DNA of 64,000 nt. It comes from Begonia masoniana (taxonomy: Eukaryota > Streptophyta > Magnoliopsida > Cucurbitales > Begoniaceae). Both the position numbers and the translations under genes were made by a program. Shown here piece by piece: positions 52,262 through 63,053 of the stretch. The notes under the pieces were generated by a model. It had not been told where the DNA came from. It was given only the letters and a program-made list of their open reading frames with translations, and did no database searches. The stretch is from NCBI GenBank assembly GCA_022432975.1, contig CM039512.1, forward strand, positions 40,479,086 through 40,543,085, read 5' to 3'. Position 1 is the stretch's first letter. Each line of letters starts with the position of its first letter.

Positions 52262-52405
52262 ATTTATAAAAATCCTATAAAATTTAAAACAAGTAATCTC
52301 TAAGAAACAAAATCAAATAAAGCTATAAACAGACTTACAGTTGATGAAGGATGTCCGCGTAGTGGCTGTGCAGTCGAGCAGTCTACAGAATCGATTTTAA
52401 AACCC

Positions 52406-52421
52406 GGGGTCTCTGATACCA
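52406..52421 (-). other. Primer-binding site, internal copy 2 (one-base insertion)
   Basis: Reads TGGTATCAGAGACCCC on the minus strand. An extra A after TGGTATCAGAG separates it from the copy 1 site. Eleven bases of perfect match to initiator tRNA-Met remain. Confidence 0.88.
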
Positions 52422-52618
52422 TAACTGTAACACCCCTAATACTGTACCCTTATTTTACCCGTATAAATTTTTCATTTTCATTTTTGTACTTATTTCTTTC
52501 CTCTACTTTAATTAAAACCTTATGCAGAATTTAAACTATGGTTGAAATCGGAATTGAATCGGAATTAAAACTGAACCTTAAATGCATTTAAAACAAATCT
52601 TTATTAAAACTTAAAAGA

Positions 52619-54345
52619 ATCGCTGCAAGCATGCAGCGATCCCTTCTCCCTTTCAGACTTCAAACCTTAGCAGCGATCGATCTCTGCTGCAGAGCAGAGA
52701 TCGATCGCTGCAAGCATGCAGCGATCCCTTCTCCCTTTCAGACTTCAAACCTTAGCAGCGATCGATCTCTGCTGCAGAGCAGAGATCGATCGCTGCAAGC
52801 ATGCAGCGATCCCTTCTCCCTTTCAGACTTCAAACCTTAGCAGCGATCGATCTCTGCTCTGCAGCAGAGATCGATCGCTGCAAGCATGCAGCGATCCCTT
52901 CTCCCTTTCAGACTTCAAACCTTAGCAGCGATCGATCTCTGCTCTGCAGCAGAGATCGATCGCTGCAAGCATGCAGCGATCCCTTCTCCCTTTCAGACTT
53001 CAAACCTTAGCAGCGATCCCTTCTCCCTTTCAGACTTCAAACCTTAGCAGCGATCCCTTCTCCCTTTCAGACTTCAAACCTTAGCAGCGATCCCTTCTCC
53101 CTTTCAGACTTCAAACCTTAGCAGCGATCGATCTCTGCTGCAGAGCAGAGATCGATCGCTGCAAGCATGCAGCGATCCCTTCTCCCTTTCAGACTTCAAA
53201 CCTTAGCAGCGATCCCTTCTCCCTTTCAGACTTCAAACCTTAGCAGCGATCGATCTCTGCTCTGCAGCAGAGATCGATCGCTGCAAGCATGCAGCGATCC
53301 CTTCTCCCTTTCAGACTTCAAACCTTAGCAGCGATCGATCTCTGCTGCAGAGCAGAGATCGATCGCTGCAAGCATGCAGCGATCCCTTCTCCCTTTCAGA
53401 CTTCAAACCTTAGCAGCGATCCCTTCTCCCTTTCAGACTTCAAACCTTAGCAGCGATCGATCTCTGCTCTGCAGCAGAGATCGATCGCTGCAAGCATGCA
53501 GCGATCCCTTCTCCCTTTCAGACTTCAAACCTTAGCAGCGATCGATCTCTGCTGCAGAGCAGAGATCGATCGCTGCAAGCATGCAGCGATCCCTTCTCCC
53601 TTTCAGACTTCAAACCTTAGCAGCGATCCCTTCTCCCTTTCAGACTTCAAACCTTAGCAGCGATCGATCTCTGCTGCAGAGCAGAGATCGATCGCTGCAA
53701 GCATGCAGCGATCCCTTCTCCCTTTCAGACTTCAAACCTTAGCAGCGATCGATCTCTGCTCTGCAGCAGAGATCGATCGCTGCAAGCATGCAGCGATCCC
53801 TTCTCCCTTTCAGACTTCAAACCTTAGCAGCGATCCCTTCTCCCTTTCAGACTTCAAACCTTAGCAGCGATCCCTTCTCCCTTTCAGACTTCAAACCTTA
53901 GCAGCGATCCCTTCTCCCTTTCAGACTTCAAACCTTAGCAGCGATCCCTTCTCCCTTTCAGACTTCAAACCTTAGCAGCGATCGATCTCTGCTCTGCAGC
54001 AGAGATCGATCGCTGCAAGCATGCAGCGATCCCTTCTCCCTTTCAGACTTCAAACCTTAGCAGCGATCCCTTCTCCCTTTCAGACTTCAAACCTTAGCAG
54101 CGATCCCTTCTCCCTTTCAATCGATCGCTGCTAGCTGTGCGCAATCCGATCGCTGCAAACTATAGCATGCGATCGATCTCTGCTCTGCAGCAGAGATCGA
54201 TCGCTGCAAGCATGCGCGATCCCTTCTCCCTTTCAGGACTGCAAACCTAGCAGCGATCGATCTCTGCTCTGCAGCAGAGTCGATCGCTGCAAGCATGCAG
54301 CGATCCTTCTCCCTTTCAGACTTCAAACCTTAGAGCGATCCCCTT
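52619..54345 (-). repeat. Palindromic minisatellite (85-bp and 37-bp units) in LTR3
   Basis: About a dozen 85-bp units are mixed with about a dozen 37-bp units. The short unit starts AGCAGCGATCCCTTCTCCC and ends GACTTCAAACCTT. The long unit is the same plus a 48-bp palindromic insert of the CGATCTCTGC type ending GCAAGCATGCAGCGAT. Long units come in two forms, with TGCTGCAGAGCA or TGCTCTGCAGCA at the centre. Short units occur singly or in runs of three to four. LTR1 has two short units and LTR2 one, so this is a local expansion. The last ~230 bases are irregular. Confidence 0.93.
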
Positions 54346-55019
54346 TCAGACTTCAAACCTCTAACACTTCGCATTTCACAAGCAGCGACCGATCTCTGCA
54401 TTGCTGCAGAGATCGATCGCCGCACACTTTCAGTGCAACGATCAGTGAAAACTTCAGCGACCACTTCAGCGACCACCTCCTACTTCAATCGCCTTCACTT
54501 TTCTTTACACTGCTCTCTGGAATTCCAGAGAGCAAACACTTAACAATACTCTCTGGAATTCCAATTCCAGAGAGCGATTCATGCTACTGGAAATTCTCTG
54601 GAACCTGATTCCAGAGAGCAAACATTACTTAATTTAACACCAATTTCTTCCAATAACATCGACCAACTTTACAGCGGACTTTGCGAAATCCGACTGCGTG
54701 GATGCATCTAAACATCGAGCATAACCGTATCAACCTAAAACCAATCAAACATTTCCATAACATTCATTAAACAGTTTAAACCAAACGTTTTACATACAAT
54801 TATCAAAACGTTATCTAATCCCTATCCAGATCCAAACAACCTATAATTCTATCAATTATCAACTCAACATCCCAAAATAACCCCAGAGTCCAGACATACA
54901 TCCCCACGGGTCAGAAAGCGCCTCGACTACATAGCGCACTCCCACGGCCGTCATCCATCAACTGCATCAGACGGAGGAACGCCGTCCCTCACCTGGTTCG
55001 ATATCACCTAAGAGGTTAC

Positions 55020-55617
55020 CTACACCATACAGACACATATGAGATATTGAAATCTCAGTAAGCTACGTAAATGCAGATGCATGCGTGCGTATGCCATTCA
55101 GAAATCATGCTCAGATTCAGATTACAGATACAGAATTACAGATTACAGATTCATTACGTCACAGACAAACAGAATTGTCACCGAGACCTCGACCCACTAA
55201 CCCAAGGGGGCCCGTCCGGCGGTTGGACTACCCCGTGGGGTTAGAGAGGGGGGGTACACGCTTGCAACACGCACAACCGTGCCTGAGCCCCATCTCGCGT
55301 GACCAGAAACAGACAGATTACGTTTATTCATTCAGATTTCGTTACAGATTTCATTTCAGATATACGTTCCTTTTCTTAAAAACACGTGCAGAAATTCCTT
55401 TTCATGACTTTCGAAAACCGTGATGCATGAACAGTTCATATCAGCGGAAAGTAAACAAACAACGTGCATACATTCATGGCAGTAAAGCAAAACCTATAAA
55501 CAACTAACCTAACTACCCAACCAGAGTAACATAAAACAAACAGTTCCTCGAGTATTCCCGAGACGACGACGAAGTATGGTGCAGACCTTTGGGTCAAAGT
55601 AAGTCACGAAAACTTAC
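55020..55617 (-). other. Putative leader intron in LTR3 of element T
   Basis: Same donor (GAG|GTAAGT) and acceptor (GTGTAG|GTAACC) as in LTR1. As the 5' LTR, this copy would lie in the element transcript. If spliced, the intron leaves the minisatellite downstream in the exon. Confidence 0.42.
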
Positions 55618-56197
55618 CTCGAGCGCGCTGGATCTCAAGTTTCGTCTACGAGAGTCGGGTGTCTGAGAAAAATACGACATTCACAGTTAAAACCAATTTA
55701 AACTATAAATGTCCAAATCTCAAAACTTAGCTAAAGAATTCTCCTAAATTCTTCACTTAGCTAATTAAAGCTTTTCGAACATTAATTATAGCTCGATTAT
55801 CCAAATTAACGAGTTTTCCCCTAAAACCCGAAATTTACCAATTTATAACTTTTTCGCAAATCGACTTTTCTTCGTCCAATAACGTTCAATACGTTCAATA
55901 TATACGTAATTATAGCTAACCTATTAATTACGAAGCCTAAATCGCGTTTTTAACGGAAAACCTAATTTAAACCCTAACCCTAAATCGAACTAAAACTCGA
56001 AACAAACGCTCAGAGATTGAAGCTACATACCGAGAGTAGCGAGAGGAGGAGAAACTGTGAAGAAATCAGAACGAACGGAGGTCGGACGGAGGTCGGATCG
56101 TTGGAAGTCGTCGGCTGAGGGGTGAAGAAATCGCCTCTGGCGATTGTGATTTCCAGAGAGAAGAAGAGAAGTGAGGGAATAGGGAGGTGATTGTTAT

Positions 56198-56204
56198 TTT
56201 TATA
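56198..56204 (-). promoter_or_regulatory. TATA box of LTR3, likely promoter of element T
   Basis: TATAAAAATAACA on the minus strand, identical in LTR1 and LTR2. It lies in the outermost 5' LTR, so transcription of the whole tandem would start about 30 bases further along the minus strand. Confidence 0.6.
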
Positions 56205-56604
56205 AAATTTAGTTTGCAAATTACTATTTTGCCCTTAGTACTTAATTCTATTAGTTTCGTCCTTCGTTTCGTTAATCGTCCAACTATTCGGATTCTCGAA
56301 AGTTTCATATTTTGCCAATAACTTCTATTCATTGCCAGGGATTTATTAAAACTGTCCGTTCGCAATTTGGACCTCGTTTGCTATTTTTACGAGAACGTCT
56401 TTTACATTACGAAAAGCGTATTTACTCGGAATATAGTGTTTGATCTCCGAAAATTTCCGTAAATTCCTTAAAATTCTAATTAATCGCTAGGATCGTAATG
56501 ACGTTTTCTTTTCGTAAATCGGACCTGATTTGACATAATTACAAAAATGCCAATAACAATATAATAATAATATACTAAAAGGTCCGTACAAACCGGATAT
56601 TACA

Positions 56605-57629
56605 GGTGAGGTGCTCCACGAATTCCGAGTGAGACTCGGGCTGGAGGTGATGTGCTCTGCGAATTCCGAGTGGGACTCGGGTCGGAGGTGAGGTGCCCCG
56701 TGAATTCCAAGTGAGACTCGGGCAGGAGGTGATGTGCTCTGCGAATTTCGAGTGGGACTCGAGCCGGAGGTGAGGTGCTACGCGAATTCAGAGTGAGAAT
56801 AGGGCCGGAGGTGAGGTGCCACACGAATTTCAAGTGAGAATCGGGCCGGAGGTGATGTGCTCCGCGAATTTCGAGTGGGAATCAGGCCGGAGGTAGGGTG
56901 CTCCGCAAATTTTGAGTGAGACTCGGGCTGGAGGTGATGTGCTCCACGAATTCTGAGTGGGACTCCGGCCGGAGGTCAGGTGCTCCGCGAATTCCGAGTG
57001 TGACTCAGGTCGGAGGTTATGTGCTCCGCGAATTCCAAGTGGGACTCGGGCCGGAGGTGAGCTGCTCCGCGAATTCCGTGTGAAACTCGTGCCAGAGGTG
57101 AGGTGCTCCGCTAATTCTGAGTGAGACTCGAGCCAGAGGTGTTGTGCTCCGCGAATTCCAAGTGAGACTCGGGCCGGAGGTGACGTGCTTCGCGAATTTC
57201 GAGTGAGACTCGGGCCGGAGGTGTTGTGCTCCTTAAATTTTGAGTGGGACTCAGGCCAGAGGTGAGGTGCTCCACGAATTTCGAGTGAGACTCGGGCCGG
57301 AGGTGATGTGCTCCGCGAATTCTGAGTGGGACTCAGGCCGGAGGTAAGGTGCTCCGCAAATTTTGAGTGAGACTCAGGCCGGAGGTGATGTGCTCTGCGA
57401 ATTCCGAGTGGGACTCGGGCCCGAGGTGAGGTGCTCTGCGAATTCCGAGTGCGACTCAGGCCGGAGGTGATGTGCTCCGCGAATTCCAAGTGGGACTCGG
57501 GCAGGAGGTGAGGGGCCTCGCGAATTCCGAGTGAGACTCGGGCCGGAGGTGAGGTGCTCCGCGAATTTCCAGTGGGACTCGGTCCGGAGGTGAGATGCTC
57601 CGTGAATTCCGAGTGAGACTCGGGCCGGA
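56605..57629 (+). repeat. 41-bp minisatellite, 25 copies
   Basis: The monomer begins GGTGAGGTGCTCCGCGAATT and ends ACTCGGGCCGGA. Two versions alternate: GGTGAGG with GTGAGACTC, and GGTGATG with GTGGGACTC, giving an 82-bp dimer pattern. Each unit contains nested inverted repeats, CTCCG/CGGAG outside and CCGAGT/ACTCGG inside. One further unit lies at 37613-37653, left of element T, and fits the alternation. Confidence 0.95.
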
Positions 57630-57682
57630 GGAGGTAAGTAGGTTAAGGGTCGTAGATACGTATGTGATGGGAAGTCGTCGGT

Positions 57683-57880
57683 AGTTGGTCAGTATGTAGG
57701 CCGTGAGCTTTGTGAGGGTTGTGGGAGTTGGTAGTGAGCCTTGTGAGGGTTGTGGGACGGTTGTATGTAGGTAATGAGCTTTGCGAGGGTTGTGGGAGTA
57801 GGTAGTTAGCCATGTTAGGGTTGTGGGACGGTTGTATGTAGGTAGTGAGCCTTGTGAGGATTGTGGGAGTAGGTAGTGAG
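57683..57880 (+). repeat. Short degenerate tandem repeat in LTR C
   Basis: Four to five imperfect copies of a unit containing GTGAGCCTTGTGAGGGTTGTGGGA, shown here only by its core GAGGGTTGTGGGA, with GGTAGTGAGC spacers. No coding potential supported. Confidence 0.8.
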
Positions 57881-57957
57881 CCCGCCACGTACTTACCGTG
57901 ACATAAAATTAACCAAGTACGTGACATAAACTTAACTTAGACTCTCGTGAGTTCACG

Positions 57958-57961
<4 letters not shown>

Positions 57962-57988
<27 letters not shown>
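57962..57988. repeat. TA dinucleotide microsatellite
   Basis: About 13 TA units, followed by ATTT-rich sequence to about 58013, at the junction of LTR C and LTR D. Confidence 0.95.
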
Positions 57989-57992
<4 letters not shown>

Positions 57993-58039
57993 TTATATTT
58001 ATTTATTTTTTTTACATTGCAAAGGACACTAACCAAAGG

Positions 58040-58200
58040 CAGGCGAAGGCAGGCGAACAGACGCCTGCCTTGCAGGCGAACAGACGCCTGCATTGCAGGC
58101 GAACAGTCGCCTGCTTTGCAGGCGATCACGTGGCCCACAACCAGGAAGAGGGGCGATCGATCGTCAATGGCTCTGGAATTCTAATTTCCAGAGCCTGCTT
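58040..58200 (-). repeat. Palindrome cluster in LTR D
   Basis: Repeated units of the GACGCCTGCCTTGCAGGCGA type (about 23 bp, at least three copies) form GCCTGC/GCAGGC inverted repeats. A GGCTCTGGAA/TTCCAGAGCC hairpin follows near 58170-58196. Same order as the other LTRs. Confidence 0.8.
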
Positions 58201-58750
58201 CACTTCTTCATCCTTCATCCTCTTTTTACCCTACCATACTCAACCCAAATCCTACATTAAACTCACTCATCTATACACATCTCCCGACATTTATTCATCA
58301 CTCAAAACATGACTAAAACTTATATCACACTCTTCTAATTATCACAAAACCAACTGCGTGGATCGCTCTAAAGTCGAGCATATCCATGCAGTTTAAATCA
58401 CCTAATAATCATCAAACAAAACCCAACCAAAACCTCAAAATACACATCGAACATAAATGCAGAATTTACTAACACATCACCTAAACAAATACATGTCTAG
58501 TCATCCAAAATAACATAACTCCAAGCCTAAATCATCTATACATCACACCAAAATAAAACTTCGTGTACATCCTAAAATCTATTCAAATGTGCATCGTAAA
58601 TCTAGTTCATGCCTATTTACCACAAAATAGCTCGGAGCACACCCACGGGTTAACAAGCCTAGCCAAAACACGCCCCATCGCCACGAGCTCCACCCATCGA
58701 CCTCCTATGCTTATCATCGGGAGGAATTTCCTCACCTTTGTTCTCGTCAC

Positions 58751-59627
58751 CTACATCATACGATAAATACGTTAAGCCTAATGTTTAGTAAAGAATGTAC
58801 TAAACATGACATTTACATATATGCATGACATTTGTAAAAAAACTTTGTTTCGTTTCCTTAGACCACTTTCTTGCCCCGTGAGAACCATAACTTGCCCAGT
58901 GAGAAACACATAACTTGCCCCGTGAGAAACACATATCATTCAGAATTTTTGGTCGTTCTTTAATTCGATGTTTCATAAAACATGCTCGTAAATAGTTCGT
59001 ATGCACTTTAATAAAACATGATGCATGAGGAGTAATACACGTAAAACACCTATCAACTGACCACTAACTAATAGCTAAGGCACTACCTTGAGCTACCCGC
59101 CTTACTACCAACCCCTATAACTACCTAACTTCATCATAACCAACACTTTCAACATCGTTACAACGTAGGGCCTTAGAGGCCGGAAAACCTAACACTCACT
59201 TACCTGGTGTCCTAGCTATGCCGAGCACCATCCTTGAATAGCTTGGATTACCTAAGGCATTTCATAGCACGTCGTTAGTATTAACTCTAAATCATAATTT
59301 TAAAGCTAAACGAAATCCCGAGCTAAGGTAATTTTCCCAAAAACTCTTATTCACTTCATTCAGGCATTTTGTCAAGCACATTTTGCTCACTAATTCAAAA
59401 ACTCCATTAATGGCTTCCAACAACCAGATCTTAACCTTAAACATCAACCCACAACATTCATTCACACAAACTAACACAATAATCATAAATACAACACTAT
59501 TGGACATTAATATTGTCAAACTATCAATTTCTACCAAAACCCCCAATTTCTCAACCCTTACTCGAATTAACCCTAACCGAATCGTGCCCTAAAACAACAA
59601 CTAAACTAGCCCAAAGTATAAACTTAC
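58751..59627 (-). other. Putative leader intron in LTR D
   Basis: Minus-strand donor ATAG|GTAAGTTTATAC and acceptor TATGATGTAG|GTGACGAG, with an alternative donor CCAG|GTAAGTGAG at 59203. Motif-based only. Confidence 0.4.
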
Positions 59628-60058
59628 CTATAGGGTTGATTCAGGGAAAAACTTGAAGGAAAAACACGCCGGAAAAGACGAATCGTTTATCGGCCGTGAA
59701 GAACAGAGAAAAGAGGAGCCAAATCGCCAAGGATGAGAGCTTCACGTGGATGGAGAGAAAATGAGAGAAAAAGGGGGGGAGCGAAATGATTTTTAATAGA
59801 ATTTTACTTAGAAAATTACTTAAATGCCCTTAATTAAATCCTTTGCTTATTTCATTAATTAGTCTATCGTTTCGGTTTCTCCAAGTTTCTTTATTCCTCC
59901 AAATATTCCAACTTATTCTTAGGGTCCTAACAAAACTTCCCGTTCGCCATTTGGACTTAATTTATTACTTCTACGAATTAAAACTCCATAACACTTAAAA
60001 TAATAACACCCGAAAACCTAAGACTCAAAACCCAAAGCCAAAATTTCTGGGCGGTACA

Positions 60059-60850
60059 AGAAGTGATGAGAACGACGTGTATTTCGGACACAATAACCTT
60101 CTTGGACGCGTAATTAAGACTTAGTATAGCGTTTGGTGAAGTATAAGAAACTTCATTTCATTCGATTTGTTCAAAAAGAACTTAAAGTATCAAACAAATG
60201 AGGTTCACTGTTACATGACTTGTGGTTAGAACATATGTTATCCATTTCATCCTTCAAGGTTCTAACTTAAAGTGATGAGAACGACGTGTATTGAGGTCCC
60301 AATAACCTTCCTGGACGCGTAATTAAGACTTAGTATTGTGTTTGATGAAGTATAATAAACTTCACTTCATTCAATTTGTTCCAAAAGAACTTAATGTGTC
60401 AAGCAAATTAGGTTCACTGTTACATGACCTGTTGTCAGAACCTAAGTTATCCATTTCACCTAAAATATTTTAACTTAAAGTGATGAGAACGATGTGTATT
60501 GAGGTCCCAATAATGTTCTTGGACGCGTAATTAAGACTTAGTTTTGCGTTTGATGAAGCATAAGAAACTTCACTTCATACGATTTGTTCCAAAAGAACTT
60601 AACATATCAAGTAAATGAGGTTAACTGTTATATGACTCGTGGTTAATACCTAAGTTATCCATTTCACCTGCAAGGTTTTAACTTAAAGTGATGAGAACGA
60701 CGTGAAATGAGGTCCCAATAACCTTCGTGGACGCGTAATTAAGACTTAGTATTGCTTTTGATAAAGTATAAGAAACTTCACTTCATTCGATTTGATCCGA
60801 AAGAACTTAACGTATCAAGCAAATGAGGTTCACTGTTACATGACTTGTTG
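60059..60850 (+). repeat. Tandem satellite, ~208-bp monomer, right tract
   Basis: Nearly four monomers in the same orientation as the main tract. They share variants with the monomers at 34700-35000, such as CACCTAAAATATTTTAAC and GGTTAACTGTTA, so they continue the same local subfamily beyond the insertions. The tract resumes at about monomer position 207, whereas the main tract stopped at position 85. Confidence 0.95.
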
Positions 60851-61082
60851 TGTAACGACTCTAATATTGTACCCAATTTCTCGTACTATCATTTTTTTTT
60901 TACACTTTTAACTTTAACTGTACTTAAGGCGAAATCTCAATCGAAATCGAAATCGGAATTGAAATCGAAATTTGTTTAGCAAATCATTTAAAACAAATTC
61001 TAAAGCAATTAAAACTTAAAACAATTAAATCAATTAAAACTATTAACTAATTAAAATAAAACTTAAAATAAATTATCATGCT

Positions 61083-61350
61083 ATGGCGATCAGTCGCCAA
61101 TAAAGAGGCGACTGATCGCCCTTCGGCGATTGCAACAGGCGAACAGTCGCCTGTTACAAATCGCCTGTGGTGACTGATCGCCCCAATTTGTGGCGATCAG
61201 ACGCCACGCTCTCTGGATTTCTCCAGAGAGCGGCGACCAGCAATCGCCTGGCAATCGCCTCTCCTGCGATTTCCAGGCAGGGAGAGGCGATTGATCACCT
61301 CCAAGAGGCGATCAATCGCCATGCTATCTGGAATTTCTCTAGAGAGCACA
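61083..61350 (-). repeat. Palindrome cluster in LTR of element B
   Basis: Inverted motifs GGCGATCAGTCGCC/GGCGACTGATCGCC and CAACAGGCGA/TCGCCTGTTA, the same type as in LTR A. A CTCTCTGGATTTCTCCAGAGAG-like hairpin (CTCTCTGG/CCAGAGAG arms) is at 61209-61230, and a weaker one near 61323-61347. Confidence 0.85.
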
Positions 61351-61893
61351 GCTCCCTCCTCCCTTCTTTCTTTCTTCCTTCCTTCCACAATCTTTACGTA
61401 CATCTCACAAAATACACTCCCCACATGAACTTTATCCAAACACTCAAAACCTACACAATTCACTTTTAAACATAATCAAATTTCATAAAAACTGACTGCA
61501 TGGATCGCTCTAAAACCACGCGCATCCCTACAGTCATAAATCACCTAAAATCATCAAATAAAACCCAATTAAATCCTCAAAACGAACATCAAACATAACC
61601 ATGGGATTTACTAAAATATCACCAAAGACATACATTAACAAATCATTCAAAATAGCACTACTTCAAACCTACATCCACTATAAGATTTCCTAAATAATAA
61701 ACCTAACTATACACCCTAAAATCCATCACCTTTTTAATCAACAAAACTAACTCACATCCATTCGCCACAAAACAGCTCAGGGCACATCATCGGATCATCT
61801 AGCCAAACAAAAACACACCCCGTCCCCACGAGCACCATCCGTCGACCACCTATTCCTTGACATCGAGAGAACTCTCACCTTCACACCTGTCAC

Positions 61894-62891
61894 CTACATC
61901 ATGCAACATAAACATTAAGCCTAATGCTTAGTAAGGGAATGTATTATACATGACATATGCATGAATGCATGATTCTTTTCATAAAACATGTTCATTTACT
62001 TATTCTTATTCTTTTTCTTTTGGTTGACATGGATTAAGGTGGAGGTGTGCCAGGGAGTAGGCCAAGTGCGTGTACATAGTCCTTTCGGCCATATTCATAG
62101 TCAATCACATGGAAGTGACATTGGTTTTGTTGTTCTTGCCATACTGTCCCAACCCACACTTAATCGTTACCTTTCTTTTACATACATCTTACATAGAACG
62201 TTTCATATGACATTTGAGAAAACATGATGCATGAGGAATCTACGTATAACATATCATCAAACAATTTGCAACGTACATGGACATACATTGCTCACAAGGA
62301 AACTAACAAGCAGTAACTAACATCCTAGGCTACCCAATTCATTAAAACCCCAAAGTCAGAAAATCATCATCAAGCACCAAAACCTAGCGTTGACACGATG
62401 TAAGGCCTTAAGGGCCGGAAACCTAACACCCACTTACCTGGCGTCCGTAGCAAGCCGAGCACCGTCCAAAAAGTCGTCTCCACCTAAGGCATTTCACAAA
62501 TCCATCATTAAAACCGATCCTATATAAACAATTTCCAAACTTAAACTAAACTCCTATCTAAGGCAATTTCTCCTAAAACTTCTATTTTCTCCATTTAGGC
62601 ATTTCATCGAGCACGTGGTGCTCACAAAATACCAAACTCCATTAATGGAGATTTTCACAATCTTCAACTCCAACAACCATAAATTAACTCTAATTCCTCC
62701 ACAAACCTTCCAATTCAAAAATCTCTCATCCTAACAATCAAAACCCATCTCAAAGGCTCCAATAACACCCACAAACACGATAACATTATCGATGTACAAC
62801 AAAGTCGAAAATCTCTATTTTAAACAACAAACCCTAACCGAAAATCCATCGTTAAAAACCAAACAAAACTTGCTTAAAGATCGGAGCTTAC
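61894..62891 (-). other. Putative leader intron in LTR of element B
   Basis: Minus-strand donor TTCTAG|GTAAGCTCC and acceptor GCATGATGTAG|GTGACAGG, with CTTACTAAGCATTAGG before the acceptor exactly as in LTR A. Alternative donor CCAG|GTAAGTGGG at 62437. Motif-based only. Confidence 0.45.
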
Positions 62892-63046
62892 CTAGAACGT
62901 CGATTGGAGAAGGAAAACCGGAAGAGAAAACGCCGGAGGAGGAGGCGTTGATCGATCGTTGAAGGAACGGTAGAGGAGGAGAAGAAATCGCCTAAGGGAG
63001 GGGATTTCACGATCTGGAAAACAGAAAGGAAGGGGGGGTGTTTTGT

Positions 63047-63053
63047 TTTTATA
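63047..63053 (-). promoter_or_regulatory. TATA box of LTR B
   Basis: TATAAAAACAAAACACC on the minus strand, about 155 bases upstream of the first splice donor; same relative place as in element T. Confidence 0.55.

Larger units (their letters stand above)
37659..56604 (-). mobile_element. Element T: tandem Ty3/gypsy chromovirus with three LTRs and two internal regions
   Basis: Minus-strand order is LTR3 (56604-52426), internal copy 2 (52425-47755), LTR2 (47754-45023), internal copy 1 (45022-40352), LTR1 (40351-37659). Both internal regions are 4671 bp and differ at only about eight positions. GGTGA duplications flank only the outer LTRs, so the array behaves as one insertion that became tandem, most simply by unequal recombination between LTRs. 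Each internal region has its own primer site and purine tract. The chromodomain-type tail and long LTRs suggest the Tekay/Del lineage. A shared assembly error is possible but less likely, because LTR lengths and point differences distinguish the copies. Confidence 0.93.
52426..56604 (-). repeat. LTR3 of element T (5' LTR, 4179 bp, expanded)
   Basis: The outermost 5' LTR in transcription order. It is about 1.5 kb longer than LTR1 and LTR2 because of a minisatellite at 52619-54345. It also lacks the segment corresponding to 45228-45445 of LTR2. The rest matches the other LTRs closely: TATA box 56198-56204, putative intron 55020-55617. Bases 54120-54345 and 54745-54990 contain several single-base gaps absent from the sister LTRs and may be sequence errors. 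Confidence 0.93.
56605..57903 (+). mobile_element. LTR C, right part
   Basis: Continuation of the LTR begun at 36212, after the GGTGA duplication. It holds the 41-bp minisatellite (56605-57629), a degenerate repeat of the GGTTGTGGGAGTAGGTAGTGAG type (57683-57880), and ends near ACCGTGACA at 57903. The end is uncertain: no primer site and no ATAAG duplication (expected from 36207-36211) follows. Long frames on the minus strand (56830-57489 and 56600-56833) are readings through the repeat and are not genes. Confidence 0.6.
57904..60058 (-). mobile_element. LTR D (solo or truncated), minus orientation; left boundary uncertain
   Basis: Related in layout and patches of sequence to the LTR of element B: the GCGTGGATCGCTCTAAA region at 58355-58371, the TTAAGCCTAATG region near 58773 and the AACCCTAACC motif near 59569. 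It ends GGGCGGTACA at 60058 and the satellite resumes at once. In minus orientation: donors ATAG|GTAAGT at 59627 and CCAG|GTAAGT at 59203, acceptor ATGTAG|GTGACG at 58751, palindrome cluster 58040-58200. A TA microsatellite (57962-57988) lies near the left end. No clear target duplication, no internal region. The left end lies between 57904 and about 57950. Confidence 0.7.

Noticed and set aside
52619..54345. CRISPR-like array of regular palindromic repeats.
   Set aside because: Units are contiguous, without unique spacers, and sit inside a plant LTR. It is a minisatellite.
56830..57489. A 219-codon minus-strand frame with repeated SP and HL-rich segments.
   Set aside because: It reads through the 41-bp minisatellite; three repeat units make a multiple of three, so an open frame can arise without selection.
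59383..59592. Plus-strand frame in LTR D (and 59292-59546 on the minus strand).
   Set aside because: Overlapping frames in both directions in low-complexity AT-rich LTR sequence; nothing resembling a protein family.
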